DNA of 64,000 nt from an uncultured Paracoccaceae bacterium. GTDB taxonomy: Bacteria > Pseudomonadota > Alphaproteobacteria > Rhodobacterales > Rhodobacteraceae. The position numbers and the translations under genes are program-made. The stretch covers positions 1 through 64,000 of the forward strand of contig CALKOT010000032.1 of assembly GCA_938092015.1 (NCBI GenBank), given 5' to 3'. The notes under the pieces are model-generated. The model saw only the letters and a list, made by a program, of their open reading frames with translations. It was not told the DNA's origin and searched no databases. Shown here one piece after another: positions 52,386 to 61,817 of the stretch. Every line of letters begins with the position of its first letter. Position 1 is the first letter of the stretch.

Positions 52386-53774
52386 TCAGTTATGCTCTGC
52401 CAGAAACTCGTTCACTTCTTCAAAGAACTGATCGAAATAGGGCTGGCCTTCACGAAGGATATGCTCATTTCCCGGAAACTCGATGAAGGTCGCGCCAGGG
52501 ATAAGTTTCGCCAGAAGACGCCCCTCAGCCACCGGCGCCACGCCATCATCCTTGTTGTGAATAACCAGCGTGGGCACATCCAGTTTCTTCGCCATTTCGC
52601 TGACATCGACATCGCCGTTCATAGTGGCGATTTCCAACGCACGCTCGGGACTGCAGGACATCCGTTGCATTTCATCAAAGCTTTCCTTCACTTCTTTCGG
52701 AGCATCGGGAAAGAAGGCGTCGGTAAAGAAGTTGCGGAACATCGGGTTCGGCGACCCCCAGCCCTGCTCAATCAGCGTCTTCGCCGCAGCATGGTAACTT
52801 TCTGAATGCCCATCGTCCCTAAGCATCCGCCCTCGGGCAAACCCGCCATAGAAGATCATGCACGATACTTCATCAGGATGTTCATAGGCATACCGTACCG
52901 AAAATGCCGCGCCCTGACTGATGTCATAAAGTGCAAACCTTTTCAGATTGGCCGCGGCGACCACAGCCTCCATATCTTCGATCATCGCATCGACCGAGAT
53001 GATTGGCGGGTCCCAATCTGAAAGGCCGTTGCCGCGCTGATCAAACCGGACAAGCTGGTTGTGACCTGCAAACCGTTCCAGAAAAGATCGCCAGATCGGG
53101 CTTTGCCATTCGTATTCGAGATGGTTCATCCAGTTCGGCGCCTTCAGAATGGGACGACCTTCACCAACGCTTGCGTATCCGACCTGGGCGCCGTCTTTGG
53201 AAAAGCAGTACTTTACCCGCTGTTGTGCTGAGATTTTCGGAACTACGCGGGGCGGCGGGGCATCCGGGCTCCATTCCCATACACGGATCGGGCGAGAGAT
53301 GTACTTGACCCGTTACGCGCCGAGATCGCGAAACGGCTCCTGAATTCTGTCCTGAACAGTCTGAAGCACCAGGTCTGAGGCCGCTACGCCGCCTGGCACC
53401 GCCAGCCCCTCAAGTCGAGAGGCGACATTGACCCCATCGCCGAAAATATCATCGCCGTCGATGACGATATCGCCGAGATTCACCCCAATGCGATATTGAA
53501 TGCGCGTGTCATCTGCGCTGCCGCTTTCGCGTCTGCCCGTTTCAGCCTGCACATCGATCGCGCAAAGGACGGCATCTTGCGCGCTGCCAAATTCTACAAG
53601 CAGACCATCGCCTGTCGTCTTAACGATCCGCCCCCGGTTTTTGGCGATTTCCGGGTCGATCAGTTCAGCGCGATGGGCTCTTTGCCGGCTAAGAACACCA
53701 TCCTGATCTTGCTCAACCAGCCGTGAAAACCCAACCATGTCAGCCGCCATAATTGCGGCAAGGCGTCGTTCCAT
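52386..53774 (-). pseudogene. class III cyclase-alpha/beta-hydrolase fusion with in-frame stop
   Basis: One frame runs from 53774 to 52386 (about 461 residues) but TAA at 53313-53315 interrupts it after residue 153. The N-terminal cyclase domain has MAADMVGFSRLVEQ, KTTGDGLLVEF and FGDGVNVASRLEGL. Across the stop the sequence continues in frame as RVKYISRPIRVWEW, the usual end of such cyclase domains, then a linker and an alpha/beta-hydrolase (RFDQRGNGLSDWD, YDISQGAAF, HNKDDGVAP, PGNEHILREG). Such fusions are known. A single CAA-type to TAA change would explain it; the parts could also be translated separately. Confidence 0.85.
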
Positions 53775-53842
53775 ATGAATGCTCCCTAACCTGCAAAGAA
53801 GGTTAACACCGAAGCATCAATCGCGGTGAGGTTTTTCGGGGC

Positions 53843-54925
53843 TCAAGTTTGCGGCGGGATCAGCACGAAATTGCCGATATGGCTTTTGGCCATAAACTCT
53901 TCCTGCGCCGCCGCAATATCCTCCAGTGGAAAGGTCTTGGCTAACAGGGGTCGAATTTCGCCCCGTTCGATATAGCCTATCAGATGGGGAAACACTGGCT
54001 CATCCCATCCTGTAGACCCAATCAACGTCAGGTCTTTCAGGTACATATCGCGCATATCCAGATCGACAATCGGCCCCGCAATGGCACCTGACGACACCAG
54101 CCGCCCGCCCCGCTTCAATACCTTCAGCATGGCCGGGAACCCATCGCCCGCCACGTTGTCGACCACAACATCGACCGCTTCATCGCCCATAACAGCGCGC
54201 AGGTCGGCGCCACGATCAACAACCCGGTCCGCGCCCAGCGCTTTCAACTGTTCCACCTTTGAAGCTGACGTAATCGCAATCACATAAGCGCCCCGCCGCT
54301 TTGCCAATTGCACTGTCGCTGACCCAACGCCGCCCGAAGCGCCAGCCACCAACACCACATCGCCCGCCTTCACCCCAGCCCGGTGCAGCATATTTTCCGA
54401 GGTGCCATAGGCGCAGGGGATCGTTGCAAGCTCCGCATCCGACCAGTCGCAGTCGACCGGGAACACCTCTGACCCGGGAACCTTCACATATTGTGCAAAC
54501 GCCCCATCAAAATTTGACGCCATCCAAACGTTGTTCGGACTGTCATATCCATCAAGCCGCATACAGGCGCGGATCAGTGCGCGCTTGCCGATCAGCGAGC
54601 TGTCTTCAGCGGCGACGGTTTCCCCACAGCAATCAGTCCCTTGGATCAACGGAAACGGCGTACCGCCATCCCAGCCCCCGTCTGCCAACTGTTCCGCCGC
54701 TTCTGACTGAACATCAGCGGTGGAGGAGGTATCGGCGGTCACATCCGACGAATACCAGCCAAGCCGGGTGTTGATTTCAGTGTTGTTCATGCCAGCAGCG
54801 AGAACCCGCAGCAGAACTTCCCCCGGCCCGGGCTGAGGGGTCGGGACGGTTTTGTATTCCAGCTTGTCGTAACCGCCGTTCCCGGTCGTGACGACTGCGA
54901 GCATTTCGGCGGGGATGGCGGGCAT
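53843..54925 (-). CDS. zinc-type medium-chain dehydrogenase/quinone oxidoreductase
   Basis: 360 residues of the MDR superfamily. N-terminal GroES-like fold (PGPGEVLLRVLAAGMNNTEIN, LIQGTDCCGETVAA), then coenzyme motif VVLVAGASGGVGSATVQLA and RRGAYVIAITSASKVEQLKALG. The central insertion DTSSTADVQSEAAEQLADGG is characteristic of one subgroup. The classical catalytic-zinc Cys and His residues are not all in place, suggesting a quinone-oxidoreductase-like enzyme. ATG 54925 is a choice; the frame opens further to TTG 54988, and neither has a strong ribosome-binding site. Confidence 0.8.
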   Translation of the reverse strand: MPAIPAEMLAVVTTGNGGYDKLEYKTVPTPQPGPGEVLLRVLAAGMNNTEINTRLGWYSSDVTADTSSTADVQSEAAEQLADGGWDGGTPFPLIQGTDCCGETVAAEDSSLIGKRALIRACMRLDGYDSPNNVWMASNFDGAFAQYVKVPGSEVFPVDCDWSDAELATIPCAYGTSENMLHRAGVKAGDVVLVAGASGGVGSATVQLAKRRGAYVIAITSASKVEQLKALGADRVVDRGADLRAVMGDEAVDVVVDNVAGDGFPAMLKVLKRGGRLVSSGAIAGPIVDLDMRDMYLKDLTLIGSTGWDEPVFPHLIGYIERGEIRPLLAKTFPLEDIAAAQEEFMAKSHIGNFVLIPPQT

Positions 54926-55303
54926 GGGCACGGCTTTCAACGGGTGCAGAGTCTCAAGTAGGTTTGGCGGAAGTGGCAGCGGATGCAACCCTATTACGAC
55001 GCAGGCGTCGTCAACTGCATCGTCGTTAGCCGGGCCGGATGCAGGTTGGGAGCAGATTCAGAAGAGCGCAAAATGCAGCGCAGCGCTACATTGTTGCAAT
55101 GCGGAAAATGGCTGCTTTGAGCCCTTTTTGACCGATGCTCCAGATCACATTGCACGTCGCGAATGGCGGAAGGACTAAGCCGCTTACGCCGCACTGGCGC
55201 TGCTTTGGAGCTTTGCGCTTCGGATCCAATTGATGTGAATTTTGCAATTACCTGAGTCTGACTGACGATTGAGGCCTTCTCACTCTACAGACAGGAGGCT
55301 CCA
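54926..55303. other. intergenic stretch, nothing recognised
   Basis: 378 bp between the dehydrogenase and the integrase fragment, holding divergent promoters presumably. Short open frames resemble nothing. It marks the start of the eroded region. Confidence 0.4.
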
Positions 55304-55924
55304 ATGACAGAGAAGGCATTAAGCCCTTTGCGGCAGCGTATAGTCAAAGACATGTCGATCCGAGGGATTGGCGAAAAGGCGCAGTCCGCACATATTCGCG
55401 GCGTCAAAGATCTGACCAATTTTCTGGGCCGCTCGCCCAACACCGCCACATCCGAAGATCTTCGAAACTATCAGCTTAAAATGAAAGAGAACGACGTGTC
55501 GGCGTCGACATTCAACTCACGGATTGTGGCGCTCCGGTTCTTCTTTGGCGTCACGTGCAGCAAGGAGGAGATGAAACGCTACATGCAGTTCCAGCGCAAA
55601 CCAGCTGGGCAGCCGGTCGTCCTTAGTGTCGAAGAAGTGGGCTATCTGCTGACGGCTGTACCCGGCCCCGGTCTTAAGTTCCTAGCCGCCCTTGGCATCA
55701 GTTATGGCGCCAGTCTCAGGGCGGCGGAGGTTTGCAATCTGCGGTTTGTAAATATCGACAGAGACCGGATGATCATCCACATCGAGCACGGGAAGAACGG
55801 CAAAGATCGGAAAGCGATGCTGTCCTCCAGCCTGCTTGACCTGCTCCGCGACTATTGGCGCGAAGCTTGGCCGGAAGGCTGGCTCTTTCCTGGAAAGTCC
55901 AAGATCAATCTGGTCGTTCCTTGA
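55304..55924 (+). pseudogene. IS91-associated-type tyrosine recombinase, C-terminally truncated
   Basis: 206 residues. N-terminal SAM-like DNA-binding domain (SPLRQRIVKDMSIRGIGEKA, HIRGVKDLTNFLGRSP) and the start of the catalytic domain with LGISYGASLRAAEVCNLRF (first catalytic Arg) and EHGKNGKDRKAML (beta-turn Lys). It ends at LFPGKSKINLVVP, where relatives go on for 80 or more residues with HxxR, the last His/Trp and Tyr. So it cannot be active. A good site (AGGAGG) precedes ATG 55304. It marks past mobile-element activity. Confidence 0.85.
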
Positions 55925-56003
55925 AGTTCGTGAGGGCGTTTCGCTGCTGTCACCTGAATGACCCAGTGATAGTCAGCGTAGGGGGCTAAATTCTTGGCAG
56001 TCG

Positions 56004-56609
56004 CTAGTCCGGGAATATCTGAGATCTGTTGCAGTAATCTTCTGTTGAATGCCCTTTGAACAAGCCGTCTTGTGTGACTAGAACGGACCTCCAGCTTCTG
56101 GCGGCAGCGCCGAGAATGTCGGCGTGTAGACTATCCCCGCACATCACTATTCGATCGGATGGAATGAAAGGCAAAGACTGCTCAACCAGTTCATAAACGC
56201 CAGGGTACGGCTTGCCAAAAAAACGAACGTCAGCAATCCTCTTATCGGCTAACAACTGCCCGTAATGTCCCGGCTCTAGCGAAAAAGAAGCGTCCTAGGG
56301 CGCTGCAAGATCAGTTAGCGATTAAGACGGGGCGTGGATTGTGACCAGCGATGAGGCGAGCAACGACTGACGCTGATCTGTCCAGGCCGCGGATGAAAGA
56401 AACAGAAACCCATCAACGCGATCATACATAGCTTCGTCATCCACCAACCTGACGACCTCACCGTCGATATCCGCCAGACTATCTTCATCAGCTGCAATCG
56501 CACCCCATATGCCTAGGGTCAGGGCGGCCAGTGCTGCGTCGCGGCTGGTGATGATCTCATGATCTTCAACTTTCAAGCCAAGCCGCTGGAATTTCTGGAT
56601 GGCGCCCAT
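56004..56609 (-). pseudogene. HAD-superfamily hydrolase (class IIA type), broken and N-terminally truncated
   Basis: Two pieces of one gene in the same overall frame: 56609-56322 (MGAIQKFQRLGLKVEDHEII, GFLFLSSAAWTDQRQSLLAS) and 56255-56004 (FFGKPYPGVYELVEQSLP, DRIVMCGDSLHADILGAA). Between them the reading is broken by a shift into another frame (PRPVLIAN is visible there) and back (DLAAP), plus a TAG before DASFSLEPGHYGQLLADKR. The N-terminal DxD region of relatives (about 80 residues) is missing, and the upstream side meets the Rieske remnant at about 56610. Confidence 0.85.
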
Positions 56610-57511
56610 GCGGTCCTAACTGGCGACGCGGGGGACTATATCGCGACAGAGATTGCCGGACAGAAGGTCTTTGTGATCCGCGCCTCTGACGGTACTCGCG
56701 CCTTCAGGAATGGTTGTTGCATCGGGGGGCGCGGCTGTTGCCTGAGGGCGCCGGGCGATGCGCTACAATACGGTGCCCTTATCATCAGTGGGTCTGGTGT
56801 GAGGATGGCTCTCTTTTGGCTGTGCCGTGGTGGGGCTATGATGCCGACTTCGATAAGACGAAATGGGCGCTGGATACCATCCAATGGCAGATCTGGAGCG
56901 GCCTGCTGTTCGCCGCTATCGATCCTGCTGAAACACTGGAGGCTCAACTCGGCGCACTGATGCCTGAGATCGCGGTAGAGCCGATAGACAATTATGCGTG
57001 GGTGAAAGAGGAACGGTTGATTTTCGACGCCAACTGGAAAATCTACACTGATAACTTTGTTGAGAGTTACCACATACCAGGCATCCACCCCGCCTTTCAC
57101 CAAGCCATCGATTTCGAGGCCTTTAAGACGGTTGCGCTCGACAGCATGGTCAGAATGAGCGCTCCGCCGAAAGAAGAACTGTTTTATCGTGGAAAGTGGC
57201 TTTGGATGTGGCCCAATTGGACGTTGTCATTGTTCGATGTCAGCAAGAACCCATCTCGGATTAATCCCATCGGCTCTTGACAAACGGAGCTCATCTACAA
57301 CTTTCATTTTGGGGATCTTTAGGAAGACAATGCTCCACAGCGCGCCAAAACCATCGCCGACAACTTGGCCGTCGAACGCGAAGATTTTGAGATCTGCATT
57401 GAAACGCACAAGAATTACGCCGGCGGCGCCTGTAGGCCCTGACCGCTGTCGTATCGTCATGAGCAAAGGTTGACATATTTCCAGCGCCGACTGGCCGAGG
57501 CCGCTCTCTAA
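56610..57511 (+). pseudogene. Rieske aromatic-ring-hydroxylating dioxygenase alpha subunit, decayed
   Basis: Starts inside a Rieske domain (VLTGDAGDYIATEIAGQKVF), shifts frame at about 56713 within the first Cys-x-His motif (CAT and HRGARLLPEG preserved), and continues with CPYHQWVWCEDGSLLAVPWW. The catalytic domain follows (DANWKIYTDNFVESYHIPGI, HPAFHQ), reaching SRINPIGS and a stop at 57278-57280. Further coding pieces follow in another frame to 57511 (NFHFGDL, TAG, EDNAPQRAKTIADNLAV, FEICIETHKNYAGGACRP, TGA, YFQRRLAEAAL). It lacks the first roughly 40 residues. Substrate class cannot be deduced; dead gene. Confidence 0.85.
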
Positions 57512-57512
57512 A

Positions 57513-57926
57513 GTTTCGGTTCAATCTGGCGTGCCAGATTGATTGGGAAACGCAAGTTGCGTTGACGGCTCTTGTATTGTTTTTCGACCAGACAGATTCA
57601 GCCCGATCAGAAAACACCTTGGCCGCCCCATCGCGATTAGGGTCAGTCTGTCGTCATCGGCTTGATCCGTTTTCTTTGCTCAAGTGAATTTAGCAACGAA
57701 ACCAGTTATAGTTTCTCGCCGATCCCAAAGTAGACACTGGCGACAGTGAAATAAGACCGGTCCAAACGAGTATTTACACGCAATATGTGATTCCTGAAAA
57801 AAATTGATTACTTTTTGATAATTCAGCCGCCGATCACACAAAACGACGGCGACGCTAGGGTACCTACGGCAATTTGTTGACAGTACTCCACGATTGCTCT
57901 CTCATTCCGAACGGTAGAGGAAGAGA
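57513..57926. other. AT-richer intergenic region before flotillin
   Basis: 414 bp with no supported gene. It contains an AT-rich part (57780-57830, with CTTTTTGATAATTCAG), which may hold the flotillin promoter. No strong hairpin seen. Confidence 0.4.
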
Positions 57927-59585
57927 GTGACAGCTGTATGGCTGGAAACTCAGAAAAAGGGGAATGTCGTGATCTGGTTTCTGACGATCCTTGCGATACT
58001 CGTGATCGCAGCTCTGGTGATCTTATTCCTGAACCGCTACTATCGAAAGGCGACCCGCGAAGTGGCTTTGGTGCGAACCGGCGCCGGCGGACAGAGCGTA
58101 GTTCTAGACGGCGGCTGCATCGCATTGCCCTTCCTGCACAAAGTGTCAGAGGTCAATATGAAGACCTCGCGGTTGGAGATTGAACGGCTTGGCCCCAAGT
58201 CAATCATCACTTCCGACCGTTTGCGCGTCGATGTCGGCGCAGAATTCTACGTCCGCGTTGAGGGCAGTGAAACCGGCGTCGCCACTGCAGCGCAGGCGCT
58301 TGCAGGCAAGACATTCCGGTCATCGGAGCTCGCTGACACTCTGGAAGGCAAGTTGGTCGATGCCATGCTCGCTGTGGCCGCCGGTTACACGATGGACAGC
58401 CTGCAGGATAATCGAGGCAAGTACAGTGCTGAGGTAACTGAACTTTTGCGTGAAAATCTTGCGCAGAACGGCCTCGTTCTGGAATCCGTCTCCATGACCC
58501 GGCTCGACCAGACACCGTTCCATGCGCTCGACGAAAACAACGCCTTCAATGCCCTAGGGATGCGGCGGCTTTCCGAAATCATTTCAGTTAACAAGAAAGA
58601 ACGTGCTGAAATCGAAGCCAATGCCGAAGTCGCCGTGCGCCAAAGCCAGCTCGATGCTACAAAACGAAAGTTGACTATCACTCAAGAAGAAGAAGAGGCC
58701 ACAATCGCCCAACAGCGCGAAATTGAAACCGCGCGTGCGAAAAGTCAGGCCGATGTGGCGGAAGAACAAGAGACCTCAGAAAAACGGCGCGAATCGGCGC
58801 GGATTGAGCGTGAGCGCGAAGTCAGGTTGTCAGAGATAGCCAAGGATCGTGAGCTGAACCGAAACCGGCTCGAGAGCGAGCTATCCATAGAAACAGTCAA
58901 GGTCGAAAACTCGGTGGCGCTCGCGGCCAAACGCATCGACGAGGCCAAGGCGGAAGCGGAAGCAAAAGCCGCTGAAGCGTTGGAGGCTGAAGCGGAAGAA
59001 AAGGTTAAAACGGCCCGCGAAACTGCTGCAGCTGAACGTGACAAGGAACTCGCCTTAATCCGAGCGAAGGAACAGGCGGAAGTCGACGATACCCGGGTAG
59101 CATCCGAGGCTGACACAGTGATCTCTATGGCCAAGGCAGACGCCAAGGCGTTGCTTGAACAAGCAGCGGCGGCGAAGGGTGAAATGCTCGCCAAAGCCGA
59201 AGGTACTGCAGCGATTGTCGCGGCTGAAAACACGCAAACGTCTGAAGTGATCGCCATGAAACTTGACCAGGCGCGCATCAAGGTGTTGCCGGATGTCGTC
59301 GAGAAGATGCTGAAGCCGACTGAGAAAATAGAATCGATCCGCATCAATCACATCACTGGTATTGGCGGCGGTATTGGCGGCGATGGCGGCGGCAAGGCTG
59401 CCGGCGGAAATGGTGTGAATGACGTCATCGACGGCGTTCTTGGTCTGGCGCTGCAATTACCCGCTGTGAAAAAACTCGGGGAAGAGGTCGGTCTCAACAT
59501 CTCCGACGGCATAAAAGGCGTGACAGCGCCACTCGACGGCGGTCCCGCAAAAAATGAGGCCGAAGCAGAACCGAAGAACGACTGA
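57927..59585 (+). CDS. flotillin/SPFH-domain membrane protein
   Basis: 552 residues. A single N-terminal membrane helix (VIWFLTILAILVIAALVILF), an SPFH/band-7 domain (CIALPFLHKVSEVNMKTSRL, VDVGAEFYVRVEGSE), a long charged coiled coil rich in Ala/Glu/Lys (about 240-410), and a C-terminal flotillin part (GEMLAKAEGTAAIVAAENT). A Gly-rich linker (GIGGGIGGDGGGKAAGGNG) precedes a hydrophobic amphipathic tail. Flotillins form oligomeric scaffolds in membrane microdomains. Start is GTG 57927 or GTG 57969 (after AAAAAGGGGAATGTC). No NfeD partner is adjacent. Confidence 0.9.
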   Translation: MTAVWLETQKKGNVVIWFLTILAILVIAALVILFLNRYYRKATREVALVRTGAGGQSVVLDGGCIALPFLHKVSEVNMKTSRLEIERLGPKSIITSDRLRVDVGAEFYVRVEGSETGVATAAQALAGKTFRSSELADTLEGKLVDAMLAVAAGYTMDSLQDNRGKYSAEVTELLRENLAQNGLVLESVSMTRLDQTPFHALDENNAFNALGMRRLSEIISVNKKERAEIEANAEVAVRQSQLDATKRKLTITQEEEEATIAQQREIETARAKSQADVAEEQETSEKRRESARIEREREVRLSEIAKDRELNRNRLESELSIETVKVENSVALAAKRIDEAKAEAEAKAAEALEAEAEEKVKTARETAAAERDKELALIRAKEQAEVDDTRVASEADTVISMAKADAKALLEQAAAAKGEMLAKAEGTAAIVAAENTQTSEVIAMKLDQARIKVLPDVVEKMLKPTEKIESIRINHITGIGGGIGGDGGGKAAGGNGVNDVIDGVLGLALQLPAVKKLGEEVGLNISDGIKGVTAPLDGGPAKNEAEAEPKND

Positions 59586-59630
59586 CGCCCCGATAAACGG
59601 GTCGCCGACACATTGACAAGGGAGAGTTCC

Positions 59631-60890
59631 ATGCAGTTCAACCGCAGACGTTTCCTAACTGCCGCATCAGCGGCGGCGCTGGCGACACCGGCAATCAATC
59701 GTAGGGCGATGGCGGCCAGCCATTCCGGACCGATTAAATTTGTTTCCATCCTGGACCAGTCCGGCGGGCTGGATATCTATGGTAAACCAATGGTCGACAC
59801 GACCAAGATGGCGATTGATGAGATCAATGCTGCCGGTGGCCTTTTAGGGCGCGAAATCGACTTGCAGGTCTTTGACCCGCAATCAACGATCCAGTTCTAC
59901 ACTCAGTTCGCCACCCAGGCGGCTGCGGGTGAAAAGGCGGATGTCGTCCATGCCGGCATCACATCGGCCAGCCGCGAGGCTATCCGCCCAACCTTCTCTC
60001 GCTTTAAAACGCTCTACTTCTACAACACGCTCTATGAGGGCGGCGTTTGTGACTTAAACACGTTCTGCACAGGTTCCACCCCTGCACAGACGGTTGAGAA
60101 ACTTGTGCCTCACACAATGGGGAAATGGGGCAAGAAAGTTTACATCATCGCAGCCGACTACAACTACGGTCAGATCACCGCGCAGTGGGTACAAAAATAC
60201 GTCAAGGACAATGGCGGCGAAGCGGTTGAGACAGAGTTCTTCCCACTCGACGTAACCAATTTCGGTCCGACCATCAAGAAAATCCAGGCGGCCAAGCCTG
60301 ATATGGTTATGTCGGCCTTGGTCGGAGGCGCGCACGTCAGCTTCTATCGCCAATATGCGGCGGCGGGGATGAACAAATCGATCCCTATCGCCTCCACCAC
60401 CTTCGGCGTCGGTAATGAACATAAGCTAATCTCGGCGGAAGAAGGCGATGGTATGATCTGCGCCTATTCCTACTTCGAAGAGGTCGACAATGCCGCCAAC
60501 AAGGCCTTTGTCCAGCGCTTCAAGGATCGCATGGGCGATGATGCGCCTGCGCTAAACGAACTGGCGGCACGGTCCTATGAAGCGGCGTATATCTGGGCCG
60601 AGGCGGTGAAAGCGGCAGGCACGCCAGAACGCGAAGCGGTCATTGAGGCATTGCGCTCAGGCGCCGGCTATGACGGTCCATCAGGCCGAGTGGCGATTGA
60701 GCCAAAGACCAATCACGCCAATCAGAATGTCTACCTGGCGGAGTTGAAGGATCAATCCTTCAACATCATCGAGACGCATGAGAACCAGCCGCCGACCGAC
60801 ACGTTGCTGGTCTGCGACCTGGTCGCCGACCCCAACCAAAGCACGTTCAAGTTTGAGAACGGGCTTGAGGCGGCCGGCATCGAGCTCTGA
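59631..60890 (+). CDS. Urt/amide-type ABC transporter 3, substrate-binding protein
   Basis: 419 residues, Tat-type signal peptide (NRRRFLTAASAAALATPA). The mature part has the UrtA/AmiC-like binding fold: VSILDQSGGLDIYGKPMVDT, YFYNTLYEGGVCDLNTFCTG, YIIAADYNYGQITAQWVQ, SALVGGAHVSFYRQYAAAGM. Relatives bind urea, short-chain amides or similar polar compounds. ATG 59631 follows AAGGGAGAG; six extra codons upstream are ignored. It is followed by a stem-loop and the permease genes. Confidence 0.88.
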   Translation: MQFNRRRFLTAASAAALATPAINRRAMAASHSGPIKFVSILDQSGGLDIYGKPMVDTTKMAIDEINAAGGLLGREIDLQVFDPQSTIQFYTQFATQAAAGEKADVVHAGITSASREAIRPTFSRFKTLYFYNTLYEGGVCDLNTFCTGSTPAQTVEKLVPHTMGKWGKKVYIIAADYNYGQITAQWVQKYVKDNGGEAVETEFFPLDVTNFGPTIKKIQAAKPDMVMSALVGGAHVSFYRQYAAAGMNKSIPIASTTFGVGNEHKLISAEEGDGMICAYSYFEEVDNAANKAFVQRFKDRMGDDAPALNELAARSYEAAYIWAEAVKAAGTPEREAVIEALRSGAGYDGPSGRVAIEPKTNHANQNVYLAELKDQSFNIIETHENQPPTDTLLVCDLVADPNQSTFKFENGLEAAGIEL

Positions 60891-60900
60891 TGCACTTTGC

Positions 60901-60923
60901 GTCCGGCCCAAAGCGGGCCGGAC
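60901..60923 (+). repeat. stem-loop between binding-protein and permease genes
   Basis: GTCCGGCCC-AAAGC-GGGCCGGAC, a perfect 9-bp stem starting 10 bp past the binding-protein stop. No U-tract, so it is more likely an mRNA-stabilising or attenuating hairpin that keeps binding protein in excess over the permeases, as is common for such operons. Confidence 0.75.
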
Positions 60924-60947
60924 GTTCCTAATTCCAAGGAGGCGCCG

Positions 60948-61817
60948 GTGGACCTCGTCCTCTCGCTCATTCTGCAGATCATCTACGGGATCGCGAACCT
61001 CGCCCTGATCAGTCTGGGCCTCGCCATCATTTTCGGGATGATGCGGGTCATCAATCTCGCCCATGGCGAGTTTCTAATGCTGGGTGGATACACCGTAGTC
61101 GTCGCGACCAATAACGGCGTCAATTTGTGGGTGGCGATGCTGATCCTTGCGCCTCTTGTCGTTGGGGTGTTCGGTGTAATCGTTGAGAGGCTGTTGATCC
61201 GATGGCTTTATGGCCGAATGGTCGACACCTTGCTGGCGACATGGGGGCTTTCGCTTCTTTGTATCGGGCTTGTCACCTCAATTTTCGGCGCCTCAACTAC
61301 GACGACGATTTCACCTCCGCTAGGTGTGGTGACCATTGGCGAATATACGTCTTCGGGCTATGAGCTTTTCCTGATAGGCGTCACAGTCGCGCTTTTGATC
61401 GCAGTGTACGCGACTTTGAAACTTACGAAGCTGGGCCTTCTCGCGCGCGGAACGATGCAGAATTCTGATATGGCGGCGGCGCTGGGCGTTTCCACCAGCA
61501 GGATCTACATGATCACCTTTGGTCTGGGCGCCGCGGTATCTGGTTTAGCGGGCGGGCTGCTGGCGCCGATCACCGGCGTTCTGCCAACGATCGGATCAGT
61601 CTACATCGCCAAAGCCTTTATCACCGTTATCTCAGGCGGCATGGCGATCCTCGCTGGCACAACCACCGCTTCAATCCTATTGGGCGGCGTCAATGGCATT
61701 GTCGCTTTCTTGACCGGGCCAACCATCGGTGAAGTCGCACTCCTTCTGCTCGCGATCATCCTTCTCCGCCTGATGCCGCGTGGCATCACTGGCCGGTTCT
61801 TTAAGAAGAGCCTTTGA
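60948..61817 (+). CDS. Urt-type ABC transporter 3, permease (LivH/UrtB type)
   Basis: 289 residues starting at GTG 60948, after AAGGAGG. Motifs: ISLGLAIIFGMMRVINLAHG, then EFLMLGGY, the loop KLGLLARGTMQNSDMAAALGVS, and ISGGMAILAGTTTASILLGG. About eight membrane helices. The FGMMRVINLAHGE form is typical of UrtB-like permeases. Overlaps the next gene by 4 bp. Confidence 0.9.
   Translation: MDLVLSLILQIIYGIANLALISLGLAIIFGMMRVINLAHGEFLMLGGYTVVVATNNGVNLWVAMLILAPLVVGVFGVIVERLLIRWLYGRMVDTLLATWGLSLLCIGLVTSIFGASTTTTISPPLGVVTIGEYTSSGYELFLIGVTVALLIAVYATLKLTKLGLLARGTMQNSDMAAALGVSTSRIYMITFGLGAAVSGLAGGLLAPITGVLPTIGSVYIAKAFITVISGGMAILAGTTTASILLGGVNGIVAFLTGPTIGEVALLLLAIILLRLMPRGITGRFFKKSL

Noticed and set aside
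48767-53315. Stop codon recoding (selenocysteine or pyrrolysine) to explain the two in-frame stops
   Set aside because: The two stops differ (TAG and TAA), neither site is a known recoding position in its family, and no recoding structure is seen. Mutation or sequence error is simpler.
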